From contig NZ_JARPUS010000004.1 of NCBI RefSeq assembly GCF_029537485.1, positions 62,001 through 126,000 on the forward strand: a stretch of DNA of 64,000 nucleotides, read 5' to 3'. The stretch comes from Pseudomonas sp. GOM6. Its GTDB lineage: Bacteria > Pseudomonadota > Gammaproteobacteria > Pseudomonadales > Pseudomonadaceae. The notes beneath the pieces are model-generated. The model saw only the letters and a list, made by a program, of their open reading frames with translations. It had not been told where the DNA came from and did no database searches. The position numbers and the translations under genes were made by a program. This document shows positions 33,191 through 42,176 of the stretch, one piece after another; the first letter of the stretch is position 1, and every line of letters begins with the position of its first letter.

Positions 33191-35686
33191 ATGACGCAAG
33201 TCACGGTGAAAGAACTGGCCCAAGTGGTCGACACACCGGTGGAGCGCCTGCTGCAGCAGATGCGTGAGGCAGGTTTGCCCCACACCAGCGCCGAGCAAGT
33301 GGTAACCGATAACGAGAAACAGGCCTTGCTGGCCCATCTCAAGAGCAGCCACGGCGAAAAGCTGGAAGAACCGCGCAAGATCACCTTGCAGCGCAAGACC
33401 ACCACCACCCTGAAGGTTGCCGGTAGCAAGACCATCAGCGTGGAAGTGCGCAAGAAGAAAACCTACGTCAAGCGCAGCCCGGCCGAGATCGAGGCCGAGA
33501 AGCAGCGCGAGCTGGAAGAGCAGCGCGCTGCCCAGGAAGCCGAGCGTCTTAAGGCTGAGCAGGAAGCTGCTCGTCGTGCCGAGGAAGAGGCTCGCAAGCA
33601 GGCTTCGGTGAAAGCTGAAGAAGTTGTGGCGGCAGAAGCCCCTGCTGCTCCCGCAGCGCCTGTGCTGGAGCCTGTTGTTGCCCCGGCACCTGAGCGCAAG
33701 AAGGAAGAGCCGCGCCGTCCTGAGAAAGAGCGTAACGACGACAGCGATCGTCGTGGTGGCGAGCGCAAGGGCGCTCAGCACCGCCCGATGGTCAAGGAAA
33801 AGGCGCCTGCACCACGTGTTGCGCCACGTACCGTAGACGAAGAGACCGATGGTTTCCGTCGCGGTGGTCGTGGTGGCAAGAGCAAGTTGAAGAAGCGTAA
33901 TCAGCACGGGTTCCAGAGCCCGACAGGACCGGTAGTGCGCGAAGTCTCGATTGGCGAAACCATTACCGTTGCCGACCTGGCTGCGCAGATGTCGGTGAAG
34001 GGCGCCGAAGTCGTCAAGTTCATGTTCAAGTTGGGCACTCCGGTGACCATCAACCAGGTACTGGACCAGGAAACTGCCCAGCTGGTTGCCGAAGAGCTGG
34101 GCCACAAGGTCAAGCTGGTCAGCGAGAACGCCCTGGAAGACCAGCTGGCCGAGTCCCTGCGTTATGAGGGTGAGGCTGTTGCACGTGCGCCGGTCGTGAC
34201 CGTCATGGGCCACGTTGACCACGGTAAGACCTCGCTGCTCGACTATATCCGTCGTGCCAAGGTCGCTTCCGGTGAGGCGGGTGGTATCACCCAGCACATC
34301 GGTGCCTACCACGTGGAAACCGAGCGCGGCATGGTCACCTTCCTCGATACCCCGGGTCACGCTGCGTTTACCGCCATGCGTGCCCGTGGTGCCAAGGCGA
34401 CCGACATCGTCATCCTGGTTGTAGCAGCGGATGACGGCGTGATGCCGCAGACTCAGGAAGCCGTGCAGCACGCGAAGGCTGCTGGTGTACCGATCGTGGT
34501 GGCCATCAACAAGATGGACAAGCCGGAAGCCAACCCGGACAACATCAAGAACGGCCTGGCCGCGCTGGATGTGATTCCGGAAGAGTGGGGCGGCGACGCG
34601 CCGTTCGTAGGCGTATCGGCCAAGGCTGGTACCGGTGTCGACGAACTGCTGGAGGCCGTGCTGCTGCAGGCTGAAGTGCTCGAACTGAAAGCCACCCCGT
34701 CGGCGCCTGGCCGTGGTGTCGTGGTCGAGTCCCGTCTGGATAAGGGTCGTGGCCCGGTGGCTACTGTTCTGGTTCAGGACGGTACCCTGCGCCAGGGCGA
34801 TATGGTGCTGTGTGGCGTCAACTTCGGTCGCGTACGTGCCATGCTCGACGAGAACGGCAAGCCGATCAAAGAAGCTGGCCCGGCGATTCCGGTCGAGATT
34901 CTCGGCCTGGACGGTACTCCGGATGCCGGTGACGATCTGACCGTGGTGGCCGACGAGAAGAAGGCGCGTGAAGTCGCCCTGTTCCGTCAAGGCAAGTTCC
35001 GCGAAGTCAAACTGGCTCGCGCGCATGCCGGCAAGCTGGAAAACATCTTCGAAAGCATGGGCCAGGAAGAGAAGAAGACCCTCAACATCGTCCTCAAGGC
35101 CGACGTGCGTGGTTCTCTCGAGGCTCTGCAAGGCTCGCTCAGTGGTCTGGGCAACGACGAAGTGCAGGTGCGTGTGGTCGGTGGCGGCGTCGGTGGTATC
35201 ACCGAGTCCGATGCCAACCTGGCGCTGGCCTCCAACGCGGTGCTGTTCGGCTTCAACGTTCGTGCCGATGCCGGTGCGCGCAAGATCGTCGAGGCCGAAG
35301 GCCTGGATATGCGTTACTACAACGTGATCTACGACATCATCGAAGACGTCAAGAAAGCCCTGACCGGTATGCTCGGAAGCGATGTTCGCGAGAACATTCT
35401 GGGTACCGCCGAAGTGCGTGACGTGTTCCGTTCGCCGAAGTTCGGTGCGGTGGCTGGTTGTATGGTCATCGAAGGTACCGTGCACCGTAACCGTCCGATC
35501 CGCGTACTGCGCGACGACGTGGTGATCTTCGAGGGCGAACTGGAATCCCTGCGTCGCTTCAAGGATGACGTATCCGAAGTGCGTAACGGCATGGAATGCG
35601 GTATCGCGGTGAAGAGCTACAACGACGTCAAGGTCGGCGACAAGATCGAAGTGTTCGAGAAGGTCGAGGTGGCTCGTACGCTGTAA
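33191..35686 (+). CDS. infB: Translation initiation factor IF-2
   Basis: An 831-aa GTPase bringing fMet-tRNA to the 30S subunit. N-terminal IF2_N ([21 protein letters not shown]), a charged, repetitive Lys/Glu/Ala-rich linker (about residues 95-215), a second IF2_N copy, then the G domain with GHVDHGKT (G1), DTPGH (G3) and NKMD (G4), and C-terminal beta barrels. Low-complexity linkers are normal for this protein. Confidence 0.99.
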   Translation: MTQVTVKELAQVVDTPVERLLQQMREAGLPHTSAEQVVTDNEKQALLAHLKSSHGEKLEEPRKITLQRKTTTTLKVAGSKTISVEVRKKKTYVKRSPAEIEAEKQRELEEQRAAQEAERLKAEQEAARRAEEEARKQASVKAEEVVAAEAPAAPAAPVLEPVVAPAPERKKEEPRRPEKERNDDSDRRGGERKGAQHRPMVKEKAPAPRVAPRTVDEETDGFRRGGRGGKSKLKKRNQHGFQSPTGPVVREVSIGETITVADLAAQMSVKGAEVVKFMFKLGTPVTINQVLDQETAQLVAEELGHKVKLVSENALEDQLAESLRYEGEAVARAPVVTVMGHVDHGKTSLLDYIRRAKVASGEAGGITQHIGAYHVETERGMVTFLDTPGHAAFTAMRARGAKATDIVILVVAADDGVMPQTQEAVQHAKAAGVPIVVAINKMDKPEANPDNIKNGLAALDVIPEEWGGDAPFVGVSAKAGTGVDELLEAVLLQAEVLELKATPSAPGRGVVVESRLDKGRGPVATVLVQDGTLRQGDMVLCGVNFGRVRAMLDENGKPIKEAGPAIPVEILGLDGTPDAGDDLTVVADEKKAREVALFRQGKFREVKLARAHAGKLENIFESMGQEEKKTLNIVLKADVRGSLEALQGSLSGLGNDEVQVRVVGGGVGGITESDANLALASNAVLFGFNVRADAGARKIVEAEGLDMRYYNVIYDIIEDVKKALTGMLGSDVRENILGTAEVRDVFRSPKFGAVAGCMVIEGTVHRNRPIRVLRDDVVIFEGELESLRRFKDDVSEVRNGMECGIAVKSYNDVKVGDKIEVFEKVEVARTL

Positions 35687-35704
35687 GCGCGAGTCGCAAC
35701 ATGC

Positions 35705-35738
35705 AACGCCCGGCCCCGCATACGCGCGGCCGGGCGTT
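35705..35738 (+). terminator. Hairpin between infB and rbfA
   Basis: AACGCCCGGCC (35705-35715) and GGCCGGGCGTT (35728-35738) form an 11-bp stem, followed by TGCCGCTTTTGA. It may thin out transcription into rbfA or set mRNA processing. Confidence 0.55.
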
Positions 35739-35785
35739 TGCCGCTTTTGAACCCGTAGCTATAGGCGGCGGGCGAGGTAAGAGAA

Positions 35786-36163
35786 ATGGCAAAAGTTTAT
35801 AGCCGTACCCAGCGCATCGGCGATCAGATCCAGCGTGAGCTGGCGCAGATGATCCCGCGCGAGGTCAAGGATCCACGTCTGGGCTTCGTCACCGTTACCG
35901 CTGTGGATGTCAGTCGCGATGTCGGTCACGCCAAGGTGTTCATCACCGTAATGGGCGAGAATGACGCCGAGAAAATCCAGCAGAACCTGCGCGTACTGAA
36001 CGACGCTGCGGGCTACCTGCGCATGCTGCTGGGCAAGGCGATGAAGCTGCGCAGCGTGCCGCATCTGCATTTCCACTATGACGAAAGCATTTCCCGTGGC
36101 GCGCACCTGTCCTCGTTGATCGAGCGTGCCGTGGCCGAAGACAGCAAGCATCAGGACGATTGA
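35786..36163 (+). CDS. rbfA: 30S ribosome-binding factor RbfA
   Basis: A 125-aa KH-fold protein maturing the 16S rRNA 5' end, with [29 protein letters not shown] and the C-terminal [21 protein letters not shown]-type ribosome site before ATG 35786. Overlap-like junction with truB (2 bp gap). Confidence 0.98.
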   Translation: MAKVYSRTQRIGDQIQRELAQMIPREVKDPRLGFVTVTAVDVSRDVGHAKVFITVMGENDAEKIQQNLRVLNDAAGYLRMLLGKAMKLRSVPHLHFHYDESISRGAHLSSLIERAVAEDSKHQDD

Positions 36164-36165
36164 GC

Positions 36166-37086
36166 GTGGCCCAGGTCAAACGTATTCGCCGCAACGTCAG
36201 CGGCATCATCCTGCTGGATAAGCCGCGCGGCTTCAGCTCCAACGCCGCGCTGCAGAAAGTGCGCTGGCTGCTCAATGCCGAGAAGGCCGGCCATACCGGC
36301 AGCCTGGATCCGCTGGCCACCGGCGTCTTGCCGCTGTGCTTCGGTGAGGCGACCAAGTTCTCCCAGTACCTGCTGGATGCCGACAAAGGCTACGAGACCC
36401 TGGCGCAACTGGGTGTCACCACCACCACCGGTGATGCCGAGGGTGAAGTGCTGGAGCGCCGCGAGGTGACCGTCGGTCGGGCGGATGTGGAAGCACTGCT
36501 ACCGCGTTTTCGTGGTGAAATCAGTCAGATACCACCGATGTACTCGGCTCTGAAGAAGGATGGCCAGCCGCTGTACAAGTTGGCCCGTGCCGGTGAAGTA
36601 GTGGAGCGTGAGGCGCGTTCTGTTACTATTGCGCGCCTGGATTTACTGGCCCTGGACGATGCGCAGATGCGCCTGTCCGTGGCCTGCAGCAAAGGCACCT
36701 ATATTCGCACCCTGGTGGAAGACCTTGGTCAGCTGTTGGGCTGCGGTGCTCACGTGGCAGAGTTGCGCCGCACCCAGGCCGGTCCGTTCAGCCTGGCGCA
36801 GACGGTGACCCTGGAAGAGCTGGAAAAGGCCCATGCCGAAGGTGGCAGCGAGGCGCTGGATCGCTTCCTGTTGCCAGCGGACAGTGGTCTGGAACATTGG
36901 CCACTGCTGCAGTTCAGCGAGCACAGCGCCTACTACTGGCTGCATGGTCAGCCGGTAAGGGCACCGGAAGCGCCGAAGTTCGGCATGGTACGGGTGCAGG
37001 ATCACACCGGTCGCTTCATCGGTATCGGTGAAGTGAGCGAAGACGGGCGCATTGCGCCGAAACGTCTGATTTCGACCAAGGCCTAG
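36166..37086 (+). CDS. truB: tRNA pseudouridine(55) synthase TruB
   Basis: A 306-aa synthase making pseudouridine 55 in the T-loop of tRNAs. GTG 36166 ([20 protein letters not shown]) is chosen; TTG 36160 would overlap the rbfA stop. Catalytic Asp in [51 protein letters not shown]; a C-terminal PUA-like domain. Confidence 0.97.
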   Translation: MAQVKRIRRNVSGIILLDKPRGFSSNAALQKVRWLLNAEKAGHTGSLDPLATGVLPLCFGEATKFSQYLLDADKGYETLAQLGVTTTTGDAEGEVLERREVTVGRADVEALLPRFRGEISQIPPMYSALKKDGQPLYKLARAGEVVEREARSVTIARLDLLALDDAQMRLSVACSKGTYIRTLVEDLGQLLGCGAHVAELRRTQAGPFSLAQTVTLEELEKAHAEGGSEALDRFLLPADSGLEHWPLLQFSEHSAYYWLHGQPVRAPEAPKFGMVRVQDHTGRFIGIGEVSEDGRIAPKRLISTKA

Positions 37087-37235
37087 CCTGGGTCAACAAG
37101 GATTCGGTCGAGTGACCGGAGCGAATCGTCGCCAAGCGATGGTGCGTGATGAGGGTGGCTGTCAGCAGGCACGGTCATTTCTCTTATTTAAAACACGGGA
37201 TTCGTCCCGGCCTGTTTACTTAGGAGCCCATTACC

Positions 37236-37505
37236 ATGGCACTGAGCGTTGAAGAAAAAGCCCAGATCGTAAACGAGTACAAGCAAGCTGAAGGCGATAC
37301 CGGTTCTCCGGAAGTGCAGGTTGCCCTGCTGACCGCCAACATCAACAAGCTGCAAGGCCACTTCAAAGCCAACGGTAAAGACCACCACTCCCGTCGTGGC
37401 CTGATCCGTATGGTTAACCAGCGTCGTAAGCTGCTGGACTACCTGAAGGGCAAGGACACCTCGCGTTACAGCGCCCTGATCGGTCGCCTGGGTCTGCGTC
37501 GCTAA
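37236..37505 (+). CDS. rpsO: 30S ribosomal protein S15
   Basis: An 89-aa primary 16S-binding protein of four helices, with [17 protein letters not shown] and [23 protein letters not shown] and the end [17 protein letters not shown] lies before ATG 37236. In E. coli S15 represses its own mRNA; the 150-bp leader here may hold the equivalent structure but I could not define it. Confidence 0.99.
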   Translation: MALSVEEKAQIVNEYKQAEGDTGSPEVQVALLTANINKLQGHFKANGKDHHSRRGLIRMVNQRRKLLDYLKGKDTSRYSALIGRLGLRR

Positions 37506-37522
37506 GACGTAAACCATAAGTG

Positions 37523-37586
37523 AGAAGCTGGAAGTTTGAAGCGACAGTGGGTGTGTACCGGCTGTGGCTTCGGGCTTCCAGCTTCT
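37523..37586. repeat. Long inverted repeat between rpsO and pnp
   Basis: AGAAGCTGGAAG (37523-37534) and CTTCCAGCTTCT (37575-37586), a perfect 12-bp pair separated by 40 bp that also carries TTGAAGC..GGCTTCG pairing. It fits an RNase III-type processing or termination structure between rpsO and pnp; the GAAGCTGGAAG motif also looks like an intergenic repeat family of some pseudomonads. Confidence 0.55.
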
Positions 37587-37715
37587 GGCTTTCTGCAACA
37601 CCCAATTAGAGCCTGTTCCAAATGCGCTGCTGAGCGGCGAATTCTGAACAGACTTTCGGGGCACAGTCTGTGCCTCACCCGTTCCCCCCAAGGCAACAAA
37701 GAGAAGGAAGACACC

Positions 37716-39821
37716 GTGAACCCGGTAATCAAGAAGTTCCAGTTTGGTCAGTCGACCATCACCCTCGAGACTGGCCGCATTGCCCGTCAGGCCTCCGGCG
37801 CCGTGCTGGTCACCGTCGATAACGACGTCAGCGTGCTGGTCACCGTGGTCGGCGCCAAGAGCGCGGATCCAGGCAAGGACTTTTTCCCGCTGTCCGTGCA
37901 CTACCAGGAGAAGACCTACGCTGCCGGCAAGATCCCGGGTGGCTTCTTCAAGCGCGAAGCGCGTCCGTCCGAGAAGGAAACCCTGACCTCGCGTCTGATC
38001 GACCGTCCGATTCGCCCGCTGTTCCCGGAAGGCTTCCTCAATGAAGTGCAGGTCATCTGCACCGTGGTTTCCACCAGCAAGAAGACCGACCCGGACATCG
38101 CCGCGATGATCGGTACCTCGGCTGCTCTGGCCGTTTCCGGCATCCCGTTCAACGGCCCGATCGGTGCCGCCCGCGTGGCCTTCCACCCGGAAACCGGCTA
38201 CCTGCTGAACCCGACCTACGAGCAGCAGAAGGCCTCCAGCCTCGACATGGTCGTTGCCGGTACCGAAACCGCGGTACTGATGGTCGAATCCGAAGCCAAA
38301 GAGCTGACCGAAGACCAGATGCTGGGCGCCGTGCTGTTCGCCCACGACGAGTTCCAGGCCGTGATCAGTGCCATCAAGGAATTCGCTGCCGAAGCCGGCA
38401 AGCCGACCTGGGACTGGCAGCCGAAGGCCGCCAACACCGAGCTGCTGAATGCCATCCGCGCCGAGTTCGGCGAGGCCATTTCCCAGGCCTACACCATCAT
38501 CATCAAGCAGGACCGCTATGCGCGTCTGGGCGAGCTGCGCGACCAGGTGATCGCCAAGTTCTCTGGTGAAGAAGGCCAGCCTTCTGCGGCTGAAGTCAAA
38601 GAAGCTTTCGGTGAGATCGAATACCGCACCGTGCGCGAGAACATCGTCAACGGCAAGCCGCGTATCGACGGCCGTGATACCCGCACCGTACGTGGCCTGA
38701 ACATCGAAGTCGGCGTACTGGACAAGACCCACGGTTCGGCCCTGTTCACCCGTGGTGAAACTCAGGCGCTGGTGGTTGCCACCCTCGGTACTGCCCGTGA
38801 CGCGCAGCTGCTCGACACCCTGGAAGGCGAGAAGAAAGACCCCTTCATGCTGCACTACAACTTCCCGCCGTACTCGGTCGGTGAGTGTGGTCGCATGGGC
38901 GCTACCGGCCGCCGCGAAATCGGTCACGGTCGCCTGGCCCGTCGTGGCGTTGCCGCCATGCTGCCGAGCGCCGACGAGTTCCCGTACACCATCCGCGTGG
39001 TTTCCGAGATCACCGAGTCGAACGGCTCCAGCTCCATGGCTTCCGTGTGCGGCGCTTCCCTGGCGCTGATGGACGCCGGTGTGCCGATGAAGGCCCCGGT
39101 TGCCGGTATCGCCATGGGTCTGGTCAAGGAAGGTGACAAGTTTGCCGTGCTGACCGACATCCTCGGTGACGAAGACCACCTGGGCGACATGGACTTCAAG
39201 GTGGCCGGTACCGCCAATGGCGTGACCGCGCTGCAGATGGACATCAAGATCCAGGGCATCACCGAAGAGATCATGGAGATCGCTCTGGGCCAGGCCCTGG
39301 AAGCGCGCCTGAACATCCTCGGCCAGATGAACCAGGTCATCGCTCAGTCGCGCAGCGAGCTGTCGGCCAACGCGCCGACCATGCTGGCGATGAAGATCGA
39401 CCAGGACAAGATCCGCGACGTGATCGGCAAGGGCGGCGCCACCATCCGTGCCATCTGTGAAGAAACCAAAGCCTCGATCGACATCGAAGACGATGGTTCG
39501 ATCAAGATCTTCGGCGAAACCAAGGAAGCGGCCGAGGCTGCCAAGCAGCGCGTGCTGGCCATCACCGCGGAAGCCGAGATCGGCAAGATCTACCTCGGCA
39601 AGGTCGAGCGCATCGTCGACTTCGGCGCCTTCGTCAATATCCTGCCGGGCAAGGACGGTCTGGTGCACATTTCCATGCTGAGCGATCAGCGCGTGGAGAA
39701 AGTCACCGACGTGCTGAAGGAAGGTCAGGAAGTGGAAGTGCTGGTACTGGACGTGGACAACCGCGGCCGTATCAAGCTGTCCATCAAGGACGTTGCCGCA
39801 GCCAAGGCCTCCGGCGTCTAA
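37716..39821 (+). CDS. pnp: Polynucleotide phosphorylase
   Basis: A 701-aa phosphorolytic 3'-5' exoribonuclease, a trimer and degradosome component. GTG 37716 ([18 protein letters not shown]) follows AAGGA; longer frames from 37536 read through the intergenic hairpin and are rejected. Two RNase PH domains (second with [15 protein letters not shown] and [13 protein letters not shown]), KH domain with [16 protein letters not shown] and S1 domain with [18 protein letters not shown]. In enterobacteria PNPase controls its own mRNA after RNase III cutting of the leader. Confidence 0.99.
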   Translation: MNPVIKKFQFGQSTITLETGRIARQASGAVLVTVDNDVSVLVTVVGAKSADPGKDFFPLSVHYQEKTYAAGKIPGGFFKREARPSEKETLTSRLIDRPIRPLFPEGFLNEVQVICTVVSTSKKTDPDIAAMIGTSAALAVSGIPFNGPIGAARVAFHPETGYLLNPTYEQQKASSLDMVVAGTETAVLMVESEAKELTEDQMLGAVLFAHDEFQAVISAIKEFAAEAGKPTWDWQPKAANTELLNAIRAEFGEAISQAYTIIIKQDRYARLGELRDQVIAKFSGEEGQPSAAEVKEAFGEIEYRTVRENIVNGKPRIDGRDTRTVRGLNIEVGVLDKTHGSALFTRGETQALVVATLGTARDAQLLDTLEGEKKDPFMLHYNFPPYSVGECGRMGATGRREIGHGRLARRGVAAMLPSADEFPYTIRVVSEITESNGSSSMASVCGASLALMDAGVPMKAPVAGIAMGLVKEGDKFAVLTDILGDEDHLGDMDFKVAGTANGVTALQMDIKIQGITEEIMEIALGQALEARLNILGQMNQVIAQSRSELSANAPTMLAMKIDQDKIRDVIGKGGATIRAICEETKASIDIEDDGSIKIFGETKEAAEAAKQRVLAITAEAEIGKIYLGKVERIVDFGAFVNILPGKDGLVHISMLSDQRVEKVTDVLKEGQEVEVLVLDVDNRGRIKLSIKDVAAAKASGV

Positions 39822-39841
39822 GCCAGACCTCGCTGCACAAG

Positions 39842-39870
39842 AGAGGGCCCCTTGCGGGCCCTCTTTTTTT
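39842..39870 (+). terminator. Intrinsic terminator after pnp
   Basis: AGAGGGCCC (39842-39850), CTTGC, GGGCCCTCT (39856-39864) and a run of T's to 39870. It closes the rimP-to-pnp cluster. Confidence 0.93.
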
Positions 39871-39915
39871 GCCCGGACAATAGCGTCCCCTGCAGGGCCC
39901 AAGGATGCCTGTTAC

Positions 39916-41328
39916 ATGGAAGTCACCTACTGCCGCTACCACCCCGCGCAACCGGCGACCTGGCATTGCCCGGGCTGCCCGCGTGATTACGGCGACTGCT
40001 GCGTGCCGCTCAATGCCGAGGCGCCGGACGAGGTGCCGTTATGCCCGCTGTGTCGCGACAAGCTGCGCTTTCTCGGCGCTGCCAATACCGCGCAACCGTT
40101 CTGGCAGCGCATTCCGCAGTTCTTTCAATACGGCCTGCAACCCGGTGCCCTGGCGTTTGCTGCAGCGCTATGCCTGGCCAGTTTGTTCATGCCGGCGTGG
40201 AAGCTGCTGTGGCTGGCGTTATTCTGCGTGGCCAGCAAATACCTGCAGGCAGTGATCGAAGATTCCAGCCTCGGCATACGGGAAGCGCCCTCGTTGCGGT
40301 CGGCTTTTTCTATTGAGGGCTTCAGCCTGTTCTGGCGCGTGCTGGTGCTTTTCCTGATCAGCTTTGCCGCAGTCTGGCTGGCCGCTGACTTTCACAGCGA
40401 GGCACTGTTCTGGGCGGTGACGCTCGGCGTGCAGTTGGTGATTCCGGCCAGCCTTATCCGCCTGGCGTTGGACAAGACGCTGGGGGCGGCACTCAGCCCC
40501 GATCAGGTCGGTGCGGTGATCAAGGCCATGGGCTGGCGCTACCTGATCCTCTGGGCCTTCCTGTTCATCCTCTGGCAATCGCCAGGCTGGGTGACCTACA
40601 TGCTTGCCGGTGGCCTGCCCAAAGTGGTGCTGATGCCTGTCGCGGCGCTGTTGTTCGGCTATTTCAGCGTGGTGATGTGCGCCATGATGGGTTATGCGGT
40701 GTTCCAGTATCAGGGCGCCCTGGGTTATGTCGCCGTAGAAGACGAAGCGCAAGGCTATCCGGCCGAGGAGTATCGTCGACGCAAGGCGCTGGCCGAGGCC
40801 GAGATTCGTCTCAAGGAGGGGCAGGGCACCCAGGCGCTGGAATTGCTCGCCATGGCTCTGGAGGCGGCACCTAACGACCTGTTCCTCAATGAGCGTTTCC
40901 ACCAGCTGCTGTTTGGTCTGGATGCCCGCGAGCGTTGCCTGCGGCATCTGGCGCACTACCTGCCTCTGGCCGCGAGGCTCAATCCGGCGCAGGCCGCTAC
41001 GGCGCTACTCAACGCCAGGCAGCTGCGTGCCGATTACCTGCCAGACGATGCCCTGGTTTGTGAGCGCATTGCCCAGGCGCTGCTGGCGCGCCACAAGACC
41101 CGCGAAGCGCTGAGTCTGCTGCGCAATCTGCACCTGCGTTTTCCCGATTACCCACATATTCCCAGGGCCTACCTGCTGGCGGCGCGTGGTCTTGCCGAGG
41201 GGTTGGGACAAATCGAGCCGGCTCAACGCCTGCTGAGCTTTATTCGCGGCAAGTATCCACAGTCTCCTCTGTTGGCAGAGGTCGAGCAGTTGCAGGACAC
41301 CCTGAGGCGTCTGGTCGAGCGCGGCTGA
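39916..41328 (+). CDS. Membrane protein with N-terminal zinc ribbon and C-terminal TPR-like region
   Basis: A 470-aa protein, ATG 39916 (AAGGA 10 bases upstream). Residues 1-55 are a B-box/zinc-ribbon-like segment with many ligands (MEVTYCRYHP, WHCPGCPRDYGDCC, VPLCPLCRDK). Then five to six hydrophobic helices from about 80 to 285, resembling DUF4013-type membrane domains, and a soluble tail of helical repeats (ALAEAEIRLKEGQGTQALEL, RLVERG end) that reads as TPR-like. Function unknown. The mix suggests a membrane scaffold or protein-quality factor. It stands alone after pnp and before a sigma-54-type promoter. Confidence 0.82.
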   Translation: MEVTYCRYHPAQPATWHCPGCPRDYGDCCVPLNAEAPDEVPLCPLCRDKLRFLGAANTAQPFWQRIPQFFQYGLQPGALAFAAALCLASLFMPAWKLLWLALFCVASKYLQAVIEDSSLGIREAPSLRSAFSIEGFSLFWRVLVLFLISFAAVWLAADFHSEALFWAVTLGVQLVIPASLIRLALDKTLGAALSPDQVGAVIKAMGWRYLILWAFLFILWQSPGWVTYMLAGGLPKVVLMPVAALLFGYFSVVMCAMMGYAVFQYQGALGYVAVEDEAQGYPAEEYRRRKALAEAEIRLKEGQGTQALELLAMALEAAPNDLFLNERFHQLLFGLDARERCLRHLAHYLPLAARLNPAQAATALLNARQLRADYLPDDALVCERIAQALLARHKTREALSLLRNLHLRFPDYPHIPRAYLLAARGLAEGLGQIEPAQRLLSFIRGKYPQSPLLAEVEQLQDTLRRLVERG

Positions 41329-41329
41329 G

Positions 41330-41383
41330 TACGCATTGCAATCTGCACGGCCGTTTCGATGGCTAATACGCAATATGCACGGG
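41330..41383 (+). promoter_or_regulatory. Two related repeats upstream of the sigma-54 promoter
   Basis: TACGCATTGCAATCTGCACGG (41330-41350, spelled in parts TACGCATTGCAA and TCTGCACGG) and TACGCAATATGCACGGG (41367-41383) share TACGCA at the start and TGCACGG at the end. They lie 60-115 bp before the -24 box, the usual place for enhancer-binding-protein sites. Which activator is not known. Confidence 0.45.
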
Positions 41384-41444
41384 TCTGCTGTTTCTGTGAT
41401 TTTCCAACTAGTTGATATAAAAGGAATTTTATTTTTTACGGGGC

Positions 41445-41459
41445 TGGCACAGGGCTTGC
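41445..41459 (+). promoter_or_regulatory. Sigma-54 (RpoN) promoter of the BON/CsbD pair
   Basis: TGGCAC (41445-41450), 5 bp, TTGC (41456-41459): exact match to the -24/-12 consensus with correct spacing. Start expected near 41471, about 60 bp before the BON gene. An A/T-rich stretch (41408-41438) between this and the upstream repeats could bind IHF. Confidence 0.85.
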
Positions 41460-41533
41460 GATGTAACTCCTGCAGACGCAGCCAAGGGATGTATTGGCTG
41501 CCGAAACTTCAAAGCAACCAGGAGAATATCGCT

Positions 41534-41884
41534 ATGAAAAAGCCACTCACTCAATGGACCCTTGCTGCCCTGACCGCCACTGCCCTGAGCCTGCCGCTGA
41601 GCAGCGCTTTCGCTGCCGAACCCCTGCAAGTGGCTGCCAATGACACCATGGATGAAGCGCAGGAAGTGGTTTCCGATACCTGGATCACCAGCAAGGTGAA
41701 GGCGGACTTCCTGGCCGACGACAGCATCAGTGGTCTGGATATCAAGGTCGAGACCAACAAGGGTGTGGTTGCTCTGTCCGGCGTGGTACCGAGCAGTGCT
41801 GAGCGTGATCTGGCGGTCGAGAAGGCCAAGATGGTCAAGGGTGTGAAGGCCGTATCGGCCGATGGCCTGAAAGCTACCGACTAA
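41534..41884 (+). CDS. BON-domain periplasmic protein (OsmY-like)
   Basis: A 116-aa exported protein: signal peptide MKKPLTQWTLAALTATALS, cut near AFA-AE, then one BON domain (about 45-115) with SDTWITSKVKADFLADD, GLDIKVETNKGVVALSG and VKGVKAVS. BON domains bind phospholipid surfaces and the OsmY group responds to osmotic and envelope stress. AGGAG lies before ATG 41534. From memory the P. aeruginosa equivalent is PA4739. It forms a unit with the CsbD gene 46 bp downstream behind a sigma-54 promoter. Confidence 0.9.
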   Translation: MKKPLTQWTLAALTATALSLPLSSAFAAEPLQVAANDTMDEAQEVVSDTWITSKVKADFLADDSISGLDIKVETNKGVVALSGVVPSSAERDLAVEKAKMVKGVKAVSADGLKATD

Positions 41885-41930
41885 TGCTCGCTACCGGCTT
41901 TGCCGACAGCCTCGATTCGAGGATAGAACC

Positions 41931-42128
41931 ATGAATTCCGATGTGATCAAAGGTAAGTGGAAACAGCTCTCCGGCCGCATCAAAGAGCGCTGGGGCAACC
42001 TCACCGACGACGACCTGGATGTGGTCGAGGGCCATAGCGAATATCTGGAAGGGAAGCTGCAGGAGCGCTATGGCTGGACCAAGGAAAAGGCCCAGGAAGA
42101 GATCCGCAGCTTCAGTCGCGACCTGTAA
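41931..42128 (+). CDS. CsbD/YjbJ-family stress protein
   Basis: A 65-aa hydrophilic helical protein, MNSDVIKGKWKQLSGRIKER, with the family's WGNLTDDDLDVVEGHSEYLEGKLQERYG. The family (YjbJ in E. coli) is abundant and general-stress induced; its biochemical role is unknown. AGGATAG-type ribosome site before ATG. Followed by a strong terminator at 42142-42168. Confidence 0.94.
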   Translation: MNSDVIKGKWKQLSGRIKERWGNLTDDDLDVVEGHSEYLEGKLQERYGWTKEKAQEEIRSFSRDL

Positions 42129-42141
42129 CCGGCTGCGATAG

Positions 42142-42168
42142 AAAAAGCCCCGCCTGGCGGGGCTTTTT
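42142..42168. terminator. Bidirectional terminator after the CsbD gene
   Basis: AAAAAGCCCCGCC and GGCGGGGCTTTTT around a central T (42142-42168); lies between the CsbD gene and the convergent rhomboid gene. Confidence 0.9.
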
Positions 42169-42176
42169 CTGGGCGC

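Noticed and set aside
33460..33900. Lys/Glu/Ala repeats in infB as a separate repeat element
   Set aside because: This is the normal variable linker of IF-2 in proteobacteria.
31517..35485. 1322-codon antisense frame over nusA-infB
   Set aside because: Same effect: shadow of conserved genes with no ribosome site or recognisable domains.
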